Positions 1-8,160 of a DNA stretch of 64,000 bases are shown here, piece after piece. How positions within the stretch are numbered: position 1 is the stretch's first letter; the number at the start of each line of letters is the position of its first letter. The position numbers were made by a program, and so were the translations under genes. The stretch comes from Hinthialibacter sp964556895 (lineage in GTDB: Bacteria > Hinthialibacterota > Hinthialibacteria > Hinthialibacterales > Hinthialibacteraceae), in contig CAZKYC010000002.1 in NCBI GenBank assembly GCA_964556895.1, positions 1 to 64,000 of the forward strand, given 5' to 3'. Below the pieces are notes generated by a model. It was not told where the DNA came from. It was given only the letters and a program-made list of their open reading frames with translations, and ran no database searches.

Positions 1-58
1 TAATTAGTAGCGCTTTAAGCAAACCTAAATCAGAAAAGGCACTTGTTCGCCAAAATTT

Positions 59-132
59 GCGGGGATGACTCTCGGAGCGCCTGTGACGCTGGGCAATAAA
101 ACCCGCACAGAAGCGAAGCGAGTTATACCCGC
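59..132 (+). repeat. Quasi-palindromic intergenic repeat, copy A
   Basis: First of six copies of a 74-80 bp element. The left end (GCGGGGATGACTC) is complementary to the right end (GAGTTATACCCGC) with two mismatches. Inside are the family core GAGCGCCTGTG (76-85 plus flanking base) and the second conserved block GAAGCGA. Between them GTG...GGG can pair with CCCGCAC, giving an inner hairpin with loop CAATAAAA. The copy ends 12 bp after the stop codon of the deacetylase-like gene that reads leftward. Bases 1-58 hold nothing I can name. Confidence 0.8.
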
Positions 133-144
133 ACATTTATTGAT

Positions 145-1515
145 TCATCCAAACCGTATGACCGACTTGCCCTTCGGTAAGTCGAAGCAAAGCGTGAGGT
201 TGGTTTCTTCTTTGACGAAGCCTCCGCTGTCCAGGTCTACCATACGGTTCTGTTGGGAGAGCGTCTTGACCTGTCCGTCGATGTCTTGTTGAGGCTGCGA
301 GCCGACCTTGGCTTTACATTCAATGGTGAAGCCGGGGCACGCGAACGGCGCGTTGAATTCAATCTTTCCATCACTCAGCGTAATCGAGGTGAGCTCTTTC
401 GCCGCCCAATAGCGGGAGATTTCACTCAGCTTCATCCAAATTAGATTGTCGTATTTTTCATGCACGCGGCGCACGACTTCTTTGAAAATCGTGAAGCCAA
501 TTTCGTCGCCGTTGTAGTAGATGCCGGGCCAATGGCACACCATAATCGCAGGCTCGCCGCGTTCGATCACTTCGACCATACGGCCTTTTTTGAGATTGGG
601 AGTAATGAATTTGTTGACGTTACCCGGAACCAACCCGTCCCAACCGCCAAACCAGTCGCCCGTACAGCCGATGATCGACACCACACAACGCGGGTCGTCT
701 GTGTCGAGCCCCGACGCATATTCAACCCGCGGCGCCACGCTGCGTTCATCGGTATAGAGATGGCGAAAATAGTGGGGAATCTCGGCCTGGTAAACCGAAC
801 GGCACGACTCAAGCGTCGCTTGAGACAACTCGGGCAGGACGCGGTTGCCGAAGCCTCCAGGAGTGGTAATGCCCTCACAGGGCAGGTCAATGTTGTGCAA
901 GATCTGTAAGGCGTACGAGAGATAGTCAGCCAGTTCGTCGACCGACTTGCCGTCGGTCCATCGCCAATTTTCCATGAAGTGTTCGCTGCGCTCCGGGTAC
1001 GGCCGGCCCGTCTTGGTATTGATGACCCAGGTGTGAGACACCATCTCAGGGTGGATGTCCCAATTAGGCGTGAGTTCGTCGCGCACCAGTTTGATGCTTT
1101 CGTTGAGTTCTTTCTTGCTCCACCCCGGCAGGTCGCGGTCCATCCAACCCACACAGGCGGGGTATGGCACCACGCTATACTTGCCTTTTACGCCGTGTTC
1201 TGCACACCACCCGCCGAATTTTCGTACAAATGAGTCTGGAATCTCACGCGGCAGCGAGCGCCAGTCTTGTTTATAGCGTTCAGGGAACACTTCACTAAAG
1301 TGAGGGATCGCAAAATGGGCGAGATTGACCAGACAAGTCGAGTCGTCAATGATAAAACTCAGGGGGACGCGGTTTCGTGGATTTATAACGGCCACCGCGC
1401 TGGCTGTGTTGGGCCGTGCGCCCGCCTCCTGCCCGATGGCGGTTTGAGTGAATGCGCTGGCGGCGCCCGCGAGCGCTAACGATGACGACTTGAGAAACTC
1501 CCGGCGAATTTGCAT
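145..1515 (-). CDS. Tat-exported polysaccharide deacetylase-like protein
   Basis: A 456-residue protein starting at the ATG at 1515, which follows a purine-rich ribosome site and gives a typical Tat signal (RREFLKSS at residues 4-11, hydrophobic to about 25). Further in-frame codons run upstream to 1737 but overlap the divergent neighbour and encode no signal. The mature part has features of the glycoside hydrolase/deacetylase beta-alpha barrel fold: an Asp pair after a hydrophobic strand (SFIIDDST, 53-60), HPEMVSH at 155-161 as candidate metal-binding His residues, and TPGGFG at 218-223. This is a family-level assignment. The substrate is unknown; a cell-wall or plant/algal glycan is a guess from nearby carbohydrate genes. 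It is transcribed away from the mannosyltransferase gene, with 71 bp between the starts. Confidence 0.7.
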   Translation of the reverse strand: MQIRREFLKSSSLALAGAASAFTQTAIGQEAGARPNTASAVAVINPRNRVPLSFIIDDSTCLVNLAHFAIPHFSEVFPERYKQDWRSLPREIPDSFVRKFGGWCAEHGVKGKYSVVPYPACVGWMDRDLPGWSKKELNESIKLVRDELTPNWDIHPEMVSHTWVINTKTGRPYPERSEHFMENWRWTDGKSVDELADYLSYALQILHNIDLPCEGITTPGGFGNRVLPELSQATLESCRSVYQAEIPHYFRHLYTDERSVAPRVEYASGLDTDDPRCVVSIIGCTGDWFGGWDGLVPGNVNKFITPNLKKGRMVEVIERGEPAIMVCHWPGIYYNGDEIGFTIFKEVVRRVHEKYDNLIWMKLSEISRYWAAKELTSITLSDGKIEFNAPFACPGFTIECKAKVGSQPQQDIDGQVKTLSQQNRMVDLDSGGFVKEETNLTLCFDLPKGKSVIRFG

Positions 1516-1586
1516 GATCGCGCCCCCTCTGTATGATTCATACTCATCATACAAAAAAAAAGAGGGGTTCGTAAAGAAGGATTTGA

Positions 1587-2675
1587 ATGGACAGTAAGCG
1601 AATTTTGGCGCTGGAGCCGTATTATGGCGGCTCACACAAACAATGGATCGACGGCCTGAAGCGCCATTCTCAGCATGAGATTGATGTCCTGACCATGCCG
1701 CCGCGAAAGTGGAAATGGCGCATGCGCGGCGCCGCAATCACGCTCGCTGAGCAATTTCACGAGAAACTCGCTGACCAGCGTTGGGACGCCGTCCTCGCCA
1801 GCAGCATGGTAAACCTGGCTGATTTCGCGGCGTTAACGCGGCATTCACTCTATCACGCCAGATTGGTGTATTACTTACACGAAAACCAGATTACCTATCC
1901 GCTCCATCCCGACGAACGAATTGATTATCACTTCGCTCTGACCAATCTGGTTTCTGTTCTCGCCGCCGACTTGGTCGTGTTTAATTCTGAATACAACAAA
2001 CTCAATTTTTTTGCCGGGATTCAGACCATCCTCTCTCAAATCGCCGACATCGCCCCTTCAATTGATTCCCTAAACGAAAAGCGCGAGCCTTCTCATGTGA
2101 TTTGCCCCGGGGTGGAGTTGAGCGAGTTAGGCCAAACGCCCATCCGCGACGGCGGCCCGCCTGTCATCCTATGGAACCACCGCTGGGACCGCGACAAACA
2201 GCCAGGCGTATTCGCTGACGCGCTGCTCCAATTACATCAACGCGGCGTCGAGTTTCGAGTAATTATCTGCGGGGAACAGTTTCGCGAAACGCCAGATGAA
2301 TTTGATAGGATAAAACAGAAACTAGGAAAAAAGATTGTTCACTTTGGATATGCGGCGTCTCGCGCGGCCTACGCCGACCTGTTAGCGAAAAGCGATATCG
2401 TTGTCTCTACATCAACCCAGGAATTTTTTGGCCTTAGCGTGGTCGAGGCGGTCTACTCAGGGGCGTTCCCGATACTGCCAAACAGGCTGAATTACCCCTA
2501 TCTGATACCTAATGAGTTTCACGCTCAAATATTGTATAAGACTGGCGAAGAGTTGCCCGGCTTAATCGAGAGAACAATCGAGCGCGCGAAGAAGGGTGAT
2601 TTGCCGAACCTGAAAACCTATGTCACTCAATATGGCTGGGACGCCGTCGCGCCAATGTATGACTCGCTATTTTAA
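1587..2675 (+). CDS. tRNA-queuosine alpha-mannosyltransferase-like glycosyltransferase (DUF3524/GTDC1 family)
   Basis: A 362-residue cytosolic protein with two parts. The N-terminal domain carries the family's opening signature (LALEPYYGGSHKQW, residues 7-20) and RLVYYLHENQITYP near 95-108. The C-terminal GT-B half resembles GT4 enzymes, with EFFGLSVVEAVYSG around 280-293, which normally binds the nucleotide sugar. Eukaryotic members mannosylate queuosine in tRNA-Asp; the bacterial role is inferred and it could act on another acceptor. The start is the ATG at 1587, behind GAAGGA. The gene stands alone between divergent and codirectional carbohydrate genes, and no other queuosine gene is in the window. 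Confidence 0.75.
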   Translation: MDSKRILALEPYYGGSHKQWIDGLKRHSQHEIDVLTMPPRKWKWRMRGAAITLAEQFHEKLADQRWDAVLASSMVNLADFAALTRHSLYHARLVYYLHENQITYPLHPDERIDYHFALTNLVSVLAADLVVFNSEYNKLNFFAGIQTILSQIADIAPSIDSLNEKREPSHVICPGVELSELGQTPIRDGGPPVILWNHRWDRDKQPGVFADALLQLHQRGVEFRVIICGEQFRETPDEFDRIKQKLGKKIVHFGYAASRAAYADLLAKSDIVVSTSTQEFFGLSVVEAVYSGAFPILPNRLNYPYLIPNEFHAQILYKTGEELPGLIERTIERAKKGDLPNLKTYVTQYGWDAVAPMYDSLF

Positions 2676-2733
2676 ATTGGCGTTGATTTATGGTATGCTT
2701 TGACTATTCCATTTGACGCTCTGTGGGGACGCC

Positions 2734-4038
2734 ATGAAACTGACAGCCATTCAAACCATTTCACTTGTTATCACACTAACCATTATGACCATTCAAACCG
2801 CCGACAGCCAACAATTCACAGCCAATTACGACGAAGCCAAAACGCCAACCTACACATTGCCTGAGTTGCTGGTTTGCGAAGACGGATCAGCCGTCAAAAC
2901 CGCCGACGACTGGACCAACAAACGCCGCGCCGAAGTGTTTTCCCTGTTTGAAGAACACGTCTACGGCAAGACGCCTGACAAGTCGTTCACGCTTGACGCA
3001 GAGGTTGAGACCGAAGACAACGCCTTGGCCGGCAAGGCGGTTCGCAAACAGGTTGCGTTGTATCCGTTCGGAAAAGAAGCGGGCTATAAAATTGAGTTGT
3101 TGATTTATCTGCCCAAGAAGGTTGAAGCGCCCGTCCCGCTGTTTCTCGGCCTCAACTTCAAAGGCAACCACACCATCCTTGACGATCCAGACATTCGCGT
3201 CAGCGAACGATGGCATGAAGACAACAAGCGCAATGGCGAAACCCTCAAGGTCGATGACGACCGTGGAACCCGCAACAACCGTTGGCCGGTCGAGATGATT
3301 ATTGACCACGGCTATGGCTTGGCGACCATCTATTACTATGACATCGACCCTGATTATGACGACGAGTTTCAGAACGGAATTCAACCCTACTTTTATCCGG
3401 CCAAAGACTACAAACTCAAACCCAACGACTGGGGCAGCATCGGCGCCTGGTCGTGGGGGCTGAGCCGCGCCATGGATTATTTTGAACGCGACAAAGACAT
3501 GAATGAAAAGCAAGTAGCGCTGTTAGGGCATTCGCGCCTGGGCAAGACCTCGCTGTGGGGCGGCGCCAGCGATGAGCGTTTCGCGATTGTGATTTCAAAC
3601 AATTCGGGTTGCGGCGGGGCGGCGCTCTCTCGCCGCGCCTTTGGCGAAACCGTGGGGCGCATTAACCGCGTGTTCCCTCATTGGTTTAACGACAATTTCA
3701 ACAAATACAATGAAAACGAAGCGGCGTTGCCCGTCGACCAACACATGTTGATTGCCTTGATCGCTCCGCGCCCGGTGTATGTCGCCAGCGCCGAAGACGA
3801 CCGCTGGGCCGACCCAAAGGGCGAGTTTTTATCAGCAAAACACGCGGGCGAAGTTTACGCCCTGTTTGGCAAGAAAGGCGTCGGCGTTGATGACCAGCCT
3901 GGCGTCAACAGCCCGGTCGGCGAGCATGTTCGGTATCATGTCCGCACCGGCAAACACGATGTCACTGCGTATGACTGGCAGCAGTATCTACAATTTGCGG
4001 ACAAGCATTTTGGCGACCCGATGAATGCTGGCCGCTAA
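2734..4038 (+). CDS. Exported CE15-type glucuronoyl esterase-like alpha/beta hydrolase
   Basis: A 434-residue protein from the ATG at 2734 (GTGGGGAC just upstream). A TTG at 2713 would only add residues ahead of a good signal peptide (residues 1-26). The core is an alpha/beta hydrolase with nucleophile motif GHSRLGK at 265-271 and a late catalytic His in GKHD (His about 408). Both positions and the length match the glucuronoyl methylesterase / acetyl-xylan-esterase-like family CE15, which cuts esters between uronic acid side chains and other polymers. The loop SNNSGCGGAALSRR after the nucleophile is typical of the family. Together with the GH95, deacetylase and inositol oxygenase genes it suggests uronate-rich glycan breakdown; that link is inference. 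Confidence 0.75.
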   Translation: MKLTAIQTISLVITLTIMTIQTADSQQFTANYDEAKTPTYTLPELLVCEDGSAVKTADDWTNKRRAEVFSLFEEHVYGKTPDKSFTLDAEVETEDNALAGKAVRKQVALYPFGKEAGYKIELLIYLPKKVEAPVPLFLGLNFKGNHTILDDPDIRVSERWHEDNKRNGETLKVDDDRGTRNNRWPVEMIIDHGYGLATIYYYDIDPDYDDEFQNGIQPYFYPAKDYKLKPNDWGSIGAWSWGLSRAMDYFERDKDMNEKQVALLGHSRLGKTSLWGGASDERFAIVISNNSGCGGAALSRRAFGETVGRINRVFPHWFNDNFNKYNENEAALPVDQHMLIALIAPRPVYVASAEDDRWADPKGEFLSAKHAGEVYALFGKKGVGVDDQPGVNSPVGEHVRYHVRTGKHDVTAYDWQQYLQFADKHFGDPMNAGR

Positions 4039-4069
4039 CCTGGGCCCAGACTGAATAGAACAAAATGGG

Positions 4070-4462
4070 CTAGAGCCACTCGACCAATTCGAGAACGTTA
4101 TTGTCAGGGTCAGTGAAATACAGCCATTTCACTTTGCCAGGGATTTCGAGCGGCCCTTTCGTGATGGAGATTTTTTTTTCATTCAAGACGCCGAGCCATG
4201 TTTCTAAATCATCAACCTGAATGGCCGCATGAGGGCATAGCAAATCATTGACCGCCGAAGGCTCATCGTCCACCGGCGGTTGTAATGATTGCAGTAATTC
4301 CAGGTTGCCGCCTTCGAGTTCGAGAAAGGCGAAGGCCTCGCCGTGGGCTTGGTCGACCTGTTGGAACATCAGTTTCAGACCCAATTTCTGGGTATAAAAC
4401 TCAACCGACGCCTTAAGGTCTCTCACCGGAAACGCCACATGGTCGAGTGTTAACTTCGGCAT
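4070..4462 (-). CDS. VOC (glyoxalase/bleomycin resistance/dioxygenase) family protein
   Basis: A 130-residue protein. I take the ATG at 4462 because the product then begins MPKLTLDHVAFPVRDL, the usual first strand of a vicinal oxygen chelate module; codons further upstream lie inside the preceding GH95 gene. It shows paired beta-alpha-beta-beta-beta modules: SVEFYTQKLGLKL (about 20-32), FLELEGGNLELL, HAAIQVDD and the ending YFTDPDNNVLELVEW. The His of LDHVAF and the late Glu of NVLELVE are the usual metal ligands. The reaction cannot be read from sequence. It starts 4 bp after the GH95 stop codon, so the two are very probably cotranscribed and translationally coupled. Confidence 0.8.
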   Translation of the reverse strand: MPKLTLDHVAFPVRDLKASVEFYTQKLGLKLMFQQVDQAHGEAFAFLELEGGNLELLQSLQPPVDDEPSAVNDLLCPHAAIQVDDLETWLGVLNEKKISITKGPLEIPGKVKWLYFTDPDNNVLELVEWL

Positions 4463-4466
4463 TCCA

Positions 4467-6797
4467 CTACCCTTTCGCGAGGCTGCTATCAAGCGTCGCT
4501 CTCTCGCCTTTTTTGAGTTCAACCGCGGTCACGTTGTCTTTGTAACGCACGGTGGCTGTTCCATCCACAGTCGCTTTAATGGCCACTGCGCTCAGTTCGC
4601 CGTCGCTCCAATTCACATCGACTTCGAATCCACCGCGCGCCCGCAGGCCGTTCATTGAGCCGTTGGGCAAGGCGCTGGGCAATGCGGGCAATAGATGCAA
4701 CTCGCCCGCATGGCTCTGCAACACCATTTCGGCGATGCCTGACGTCCCGCCAAAGTTACCGTCGATCTGGAAGGGGGGATGAGTATCAAACATATTGGGC
4801 AGTGTGCTCTTGCTGAATAATTCAGATAGCATCTTGAACGAATGGTCGCCGTCATGCAGCCGCGCCCAAAAGTTAACTTTCCAGGCTTTGCTCCAGCCTG
4901 TGCCGCCGTCGCCGCGATGAGAGAGGGTGACCTTACAGGCTTCGGCGAAGTCAGGCGTTTTCAGCGGCGTGATTTCGTTGCCGGGGTGAAGCGCCCATAA
5001 GTGAGACACATGGCGGTGTTTGTTGTTGGGGTCGTCTTTGTCTTCGAGCCATTCTTGCAGTTGCCCGTACTTGCCGATCTGGTTGGGCGCAATCGCTTTA
5101 TGGATCGTTTTCCAGGTTTCACGCATCTCTTCATCAACGCCCAGCAACTCGCTGGCTTGGATGCAATTGCTGAGCAGATTGCGAATGATCTGGTGGTCCA
5201 TCGCCGGGCCAGCGACCAGGCCGCCGTTCTCAGGCGAGTTGGAGGGCGTACTAATCAGCCAGCCAGTCTTCGGGTCTTCGATCAAAAAGTCGACGAAGAA
5301 CATCGCCGCGCCTTTCATGATGGGGTAGGCGCGCTCGCGCAGAAACTCGACATCCTGGGTGTATTCATAGCGAAACCACAGGTGCTGACAGAGCCAGGCG
5401 CCGCCGGTCATCCAGATGCCGTGGTTTGAGGCGTTGATGGGCGCGGCGCCGCGCCAAATGTCAGTATTGTGATGAAGCACCCAGCCGCGGGCGCCGTAGT
5501 GTTCGCGCGCCGCCACGCCGCCAGTGGAGGTCAAATCATCGAGCATGTCAAACAGCGGTTCGTGGCATTCAGAGAGATTACACATCTCGGCGGGCCAGTA
5601 GTTCATTTCGGTGTTGATGTTGACCGTCCATTTGCTGTCCCAAGGCGGGCGCAGTTCCTGGTTCCAAATGCCTTGAAGGGTAGCGGGCTGGCTGCCGGGG
5701 CGCGAGCTGCTGATTAACAGATAGCGCCCGTATTGGAAATACAATGAGACCAATTGAGGATCAACGGCTTGTTCAACCCGTTTCAAACGCTCATTGGTTG
5801 GCAGGTTGACAGCGTCGGTTTCACCCAGATCGATCGACATACGGTCAAACAACGTTTGATAGTCGCCCACGTGGGCTTGTTTCAAGGCGTGGTATGATTT
5901 ACTGATCGCGGGCTGCATGGTCGCGCGGCAGCGTTCAGCCGGGTCGGCGCCAATGTCGCGAAAGTTTTTATAACTGGTCGCGGCGCAAAGCCTCAATACG
6001 ACTTCTGACGCGCCTACGACATTCACGCCATTTTGAGTCAGCGCGAAGTTCCCGTCTTTGATCTCAATATGAAGTAGAGACTCAAACCGTAAGCAGCTAG
6101 GTTTATACGACTTTGTAGTTGGGTGGCCATACTCATGCAACTGCCCTTTCAGTGAGAGATAGGCGCCAGTGTCTGTGATGCCATTATCAATATCAATGTC
6201 AGGATGAGGGCTGGTTTGTGAAATTGAGCAGTCAATCGAATTGTCTTTGTCAGATGACAGCCGAACCACGATCACCTGGTCAGGAAAACTCGAAAACACT
6301 TCACGCTTAAATGAAACGCCGTCAACTGTGTACGTTGTTGTTGCGACCGCGTTATTTAAATCCAACTCCCGATGATACTCAGTCGCTGACTGATGGTTGG
6401 GAAATTCAATGTTGACGTCGCCGAAAGGCTGATAGGCCTCCTGCCGAAGTGGGACGCTCATCATATCATTGGCAGTGTTTTGCGCTTCGCGTTGTTTTCC
6501 TTCAAACAACAATTGCCGAACTTTGGGCAGCGTTTCCAGCGCGTTGGGGTTGATATAGTCGCGGGGGACGCCCGTCCAGAGCGTGTCTTCGTTAAATTGA
6601 ATGCGCTCGTTTGGAACGCCGCCAAACACCATGGCGCCAAGGCGGCCATTGCCAACCGGCAGGGCTTCGACCCATTCCTTGGCTGGGTGCTCATACCACA
6701 GGCGCAAGGTTGAATCATCAGCGTTTGTTCGCTGAGATATAAAACAAACAACGGCGAACAAAACGCAATATATGAATAATTGGTTCAGCCTTCTCAT
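4467..6797 (-). CDS. Glycoside hydrolase family 95 (alpha-L-fucosidase/galactosidase type), exported
   Basis: A 776-residue protein starting at the ATG at 6797, with GGGAG upstream and a signal peptide to about residue 28. The mature protein opens LWYEHPAKEWVEALPVGNGRLGAM, the standard GH95 N-terminal beta domain. The (alpha/alpha)6 barrel follows, with NINTEMNYWPAEMCNL (catalytic Asn region), STPSNSPEN (general acid Glu) and HPPFQIDGNFGG (Asp of the base system). Length is usual for the family, which removes alpha-1,2-L-fucose or alpha-L-galactose by inversion. Sulfatases and GH2 elsewhere in the window would fit a sulfated fucan or galactan diet (inference). A likely promoter lies at 6841-6870 and a VOC gene follows after 4 bp. 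Confidence 0.9.
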   Translation of the reverse strand: MRRLNQLFIYCVLFAVVCFISQRTNADDSTLRLWYEHPAKEWVEALPVGNGRLGAMVFGGVPNERIQFNEDTLWTGVPRDYINPNALETLPKVRQLLFEGKQREAQNTANDMMSVPLRQEAYQPFGDVNIEFPNHQSATEYHRELDLNNAVATTTYTVDGVSFKREVFSSFPDQVIVVRLSSDKDNSIDCSISQTSPHPDIDIDNGITDTGAYLSLKGQLHEYGHPTTKSYKPSCLRFESLLHIEIKDGNFALTQNGVNVVGASEVVLRLCAATSYKNFRDIGADPAERCRATMQPAISKSYHALKQAHVGDYQTLFDRMSIDLGETDAVNLPTNERLKRVEQAVDPQLVSLYFQYGRYLLISSSRPGSQPATLQGIWNQELRPPWDSKWTVNINTEMNYWPAEMCNLSECHEPLFDMLDDLTSTGGVAAREHYGARGWVLHHNTDIWRGAAPINASNHGIWMTGGAWLCQHLWFRYEYTQDVEFLRERAYPIMKGAAMFFVDFLIEDPKTGWLISTPSNSPENGGLVAGPAMDHQIIRNLLSNCIQASELLGVDEEMRETWKTIHKAIAPNQIGKYGQLQEWLEDKDDPNNKHRHVSHLWALHPGNEITPLKTPDFAEACKVTLSHRGDGGTGWSKAWKVNFWARLHDGDHSFKMLSELFSKSTLPNMFDTHPPFQIDGNFGGTSGIAEMVLQSHAGELHLLPALPSALPNGSMNGLRARGGFEVDVNWSDGELSAVAIKATVDGTATVRYKDNVTAVELKKGERATLDSSLAKG

Positions 6798-6840
6798 ACC
6801 GTTCTCCCATATCGTTTCATTGGTTACCAATAGACGCGTC

Positions 6841-6870
6841 ACTATACAATACATTCAGCCATTCTGTCAT
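6841..6870 (-). promoter_or_regulatory. Putative sigma-70 promoter of the GH95 gene
   Basis: On the minus strand ATGACA (6870-6865) is followed after 18 bp by TATAGT (6846-6841); each hexamer differs from consensus at one position. Transcription would begin about 35-40 bases before the ATG at 6797. Prediction by eye only. Confidence 0.4.
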
Positions 6871-6913
6871 TAGGGGCAGTCATTTAACTTACCGAAAAGT
6901 GGAAAGCAAAGAG

Positions 6914-7077
6914 GGCTTGGGTGCGTCTCTGTGAGCGCCTGTGCAACAAAGCGGAGCGGCGCCGAAACGAGCAGAGTTGTACTCATGCCAAATACAACGA
7001 TAGAAAAATCATCCTGGAGATCGTGTCTAGAGATTTTAATGCAATTTGTGAGAACGTATCCAAATCCCGGATGAGCC
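6914..7077 (+). repeat. Quasi-palindromic intergenic repeat, copy B, long form (76-bp core plus 88-bp module)
   Basis: The core at 6914-6989 begins GGCTTGGGTGCGTCTCTG and ends CAGAGTTGTACTCATGCC; the ends are complementary with five mismatches. It contains GAGCGCCTGTGC and GAAACGAGCAGAG, the second block here with one change (GAAACGA for GAAGCGA). A further 88 bp (6990-7077), ending ATCCAAATCCCGGATGAGCC, occurs again at nearly the same sequence and exactly the same length after copy E. Core and module together fill most of the gene-free stretch 6871-7163, between the GH95 promoter and the 3' end of the caspase-like gene. Short reading frames inside it have no coding signs. Confidence 0.85.
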
Positions 7078-7163
7078 TAAAAAGGGTTCATTCTAATTTG
7101 CCTTTAGTACGAAAAAAACATAACACAGATTGATAGTGGGCGCCTATCGGCTGTATGGCGGGC

Positions 7164-8159
7164 TTAATCGACGAGAGAATCGCTACTGGTTTGATATTGT
7201 TGAATTTCACGGTTGAATCGTGCGGCTTGAATCAGCAACAGTTCTAATTGTTGGTAATAATCATTTTCTTTGTCAAAATCTTGTTTCTTTGATTTTAGGC
7301 GGGTGATTTCGTCCATCACAGACCGGTATGAATCAATCAACTCTTGGGGGGCGTCTGTGGGGAACGAGAACTCTTTCAAAAAACACTGCGCCGCGAAATA
7401 CCCGTCTTCATTTTGAGACGCCGTCTGGTCGATGGGCAGGCGCGAACCGAGTTGGTCGCCGTTGTCATCGATGAGCGAGTGTTCGGTCGCCAGCAACTGT
7501 TCTGAGTCATACCACGCCTGGGTGAGCTCGGCGGCGCGCGAGGCGGCTTCGAGCAGAGTGATGCGTTCATCAAAATCGCGGTCGGCGTCGCCGCTTTCGA
7601 CGCCTTCAAGAAAGAACCTCATAAACTCTGTCGCATTTTTTTGGTCTACGCTTTTTGTCGCCGTACAGATGATACGCCCCGGCCCGCTGAGTTCGTTGAT
7701 AAAGCCGGCGCTGCTTGATGACGAATTGATAATCACAATCTGGCTGGTTGAGATTTGATTCAACCACTCATTGAGTTGCGTCGCGGTCAGGTCTAACCCC
7801 GGCGTGTGGAACTTAGACGTCTGGGCGAAATAACTGCCATGCCCAATGAGGACCACCCACAACCTTTCAATTGCTGGCTCAATGGTTGTAAGCGCTTGTA
7901 TCTCGCGCTCGATATTCATCAAGGTTGAAATCTGTTGAGGTCGGTCAGGCCGTTCGGTCAACAGCGAGACAAAGGCTTCGTCAAACCCGAATTCTGAAGT
8001 AACCACGCCCTCCAGACGTTCGCCCCAATCAGCAAATTTTTCTTGGTATTCTTCTTGTCCGCCGCTTCCGCAGACGATCAACGCCGCCTGGTTGGAATCG
8101 GCGCCGAGAGAGAACAAAAAGACAAAACTGAAGACCGCCGTATGTATGAACGGTTTCAT
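7164..8159 (-). CDS. Exported caspase-like/C13-like domain protein lacking the catalytic Cys
   Basis: A 331-residue protein, last gene of the MoxR/VWA operon. The start is the ATG at 8159, one base after the previous gene's stop, and gives a signal peptide (residues 1-26). The domain has the layout of clan CD peptidases: strand AALIVCGSGG (25-34), strand ending in the catalytic-type His, WVVLIGHGS (101-109), and strand IVIINSSSSSAGF (141-153), where family members carry the nucleophile Cys after Asn-x. Here only Ser residues are present, so it is either inactive as a Cys peptidase or uses another chemistry. The C-terminal half is charged and helical, with two likely coiled-coil segments. A binding or scaffold role within the operon is my inference. 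Confidence 0.6.
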   Translation of the reverse strand: MKPFIHTAVFSFVFLFSLGADSNQAALIVCGSGGQEEYQEKFADWGERLEGVVTSEFGFDEAFVSLLTERPDRPQQISTLMNIEREIQALTTIEPAIERLWVVLIGHGSYFAQTSKFHTPGLDLTATQLNEWLNQISTSQIVIINSSSSSAGFINELSGPGRIICTATKSVDQKNATEFMRFFLEGVESGDADRDFDERITLLEAASRAAELTQAWYDSEQLLATEHSLIDDNGDQLGSRLPIDQTASQNEDGYFAAQCFLKEFSFPTDAPQELIDSYRSVMDEITRLKSKKQDFDKENDYYQQLELLLIQAARFNREIQQYQTSSDSLVD

Positions 8160-8160
8160 C

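Noticed and set aside
1516..1737. Longer N-terminus for the deacetylase-like gene
   Set aside because: The extension overlaps the divergent mannosyltransferase gene, has no ribosome site, and would bury the Tat signal that starts at the ATG at 1515.
6921..7133. 70-codon plus-strand frame in the gap before the caspase-like gene
   Set aside because: It lies within repeat copy B; the matching frame is not preserved in copy E.
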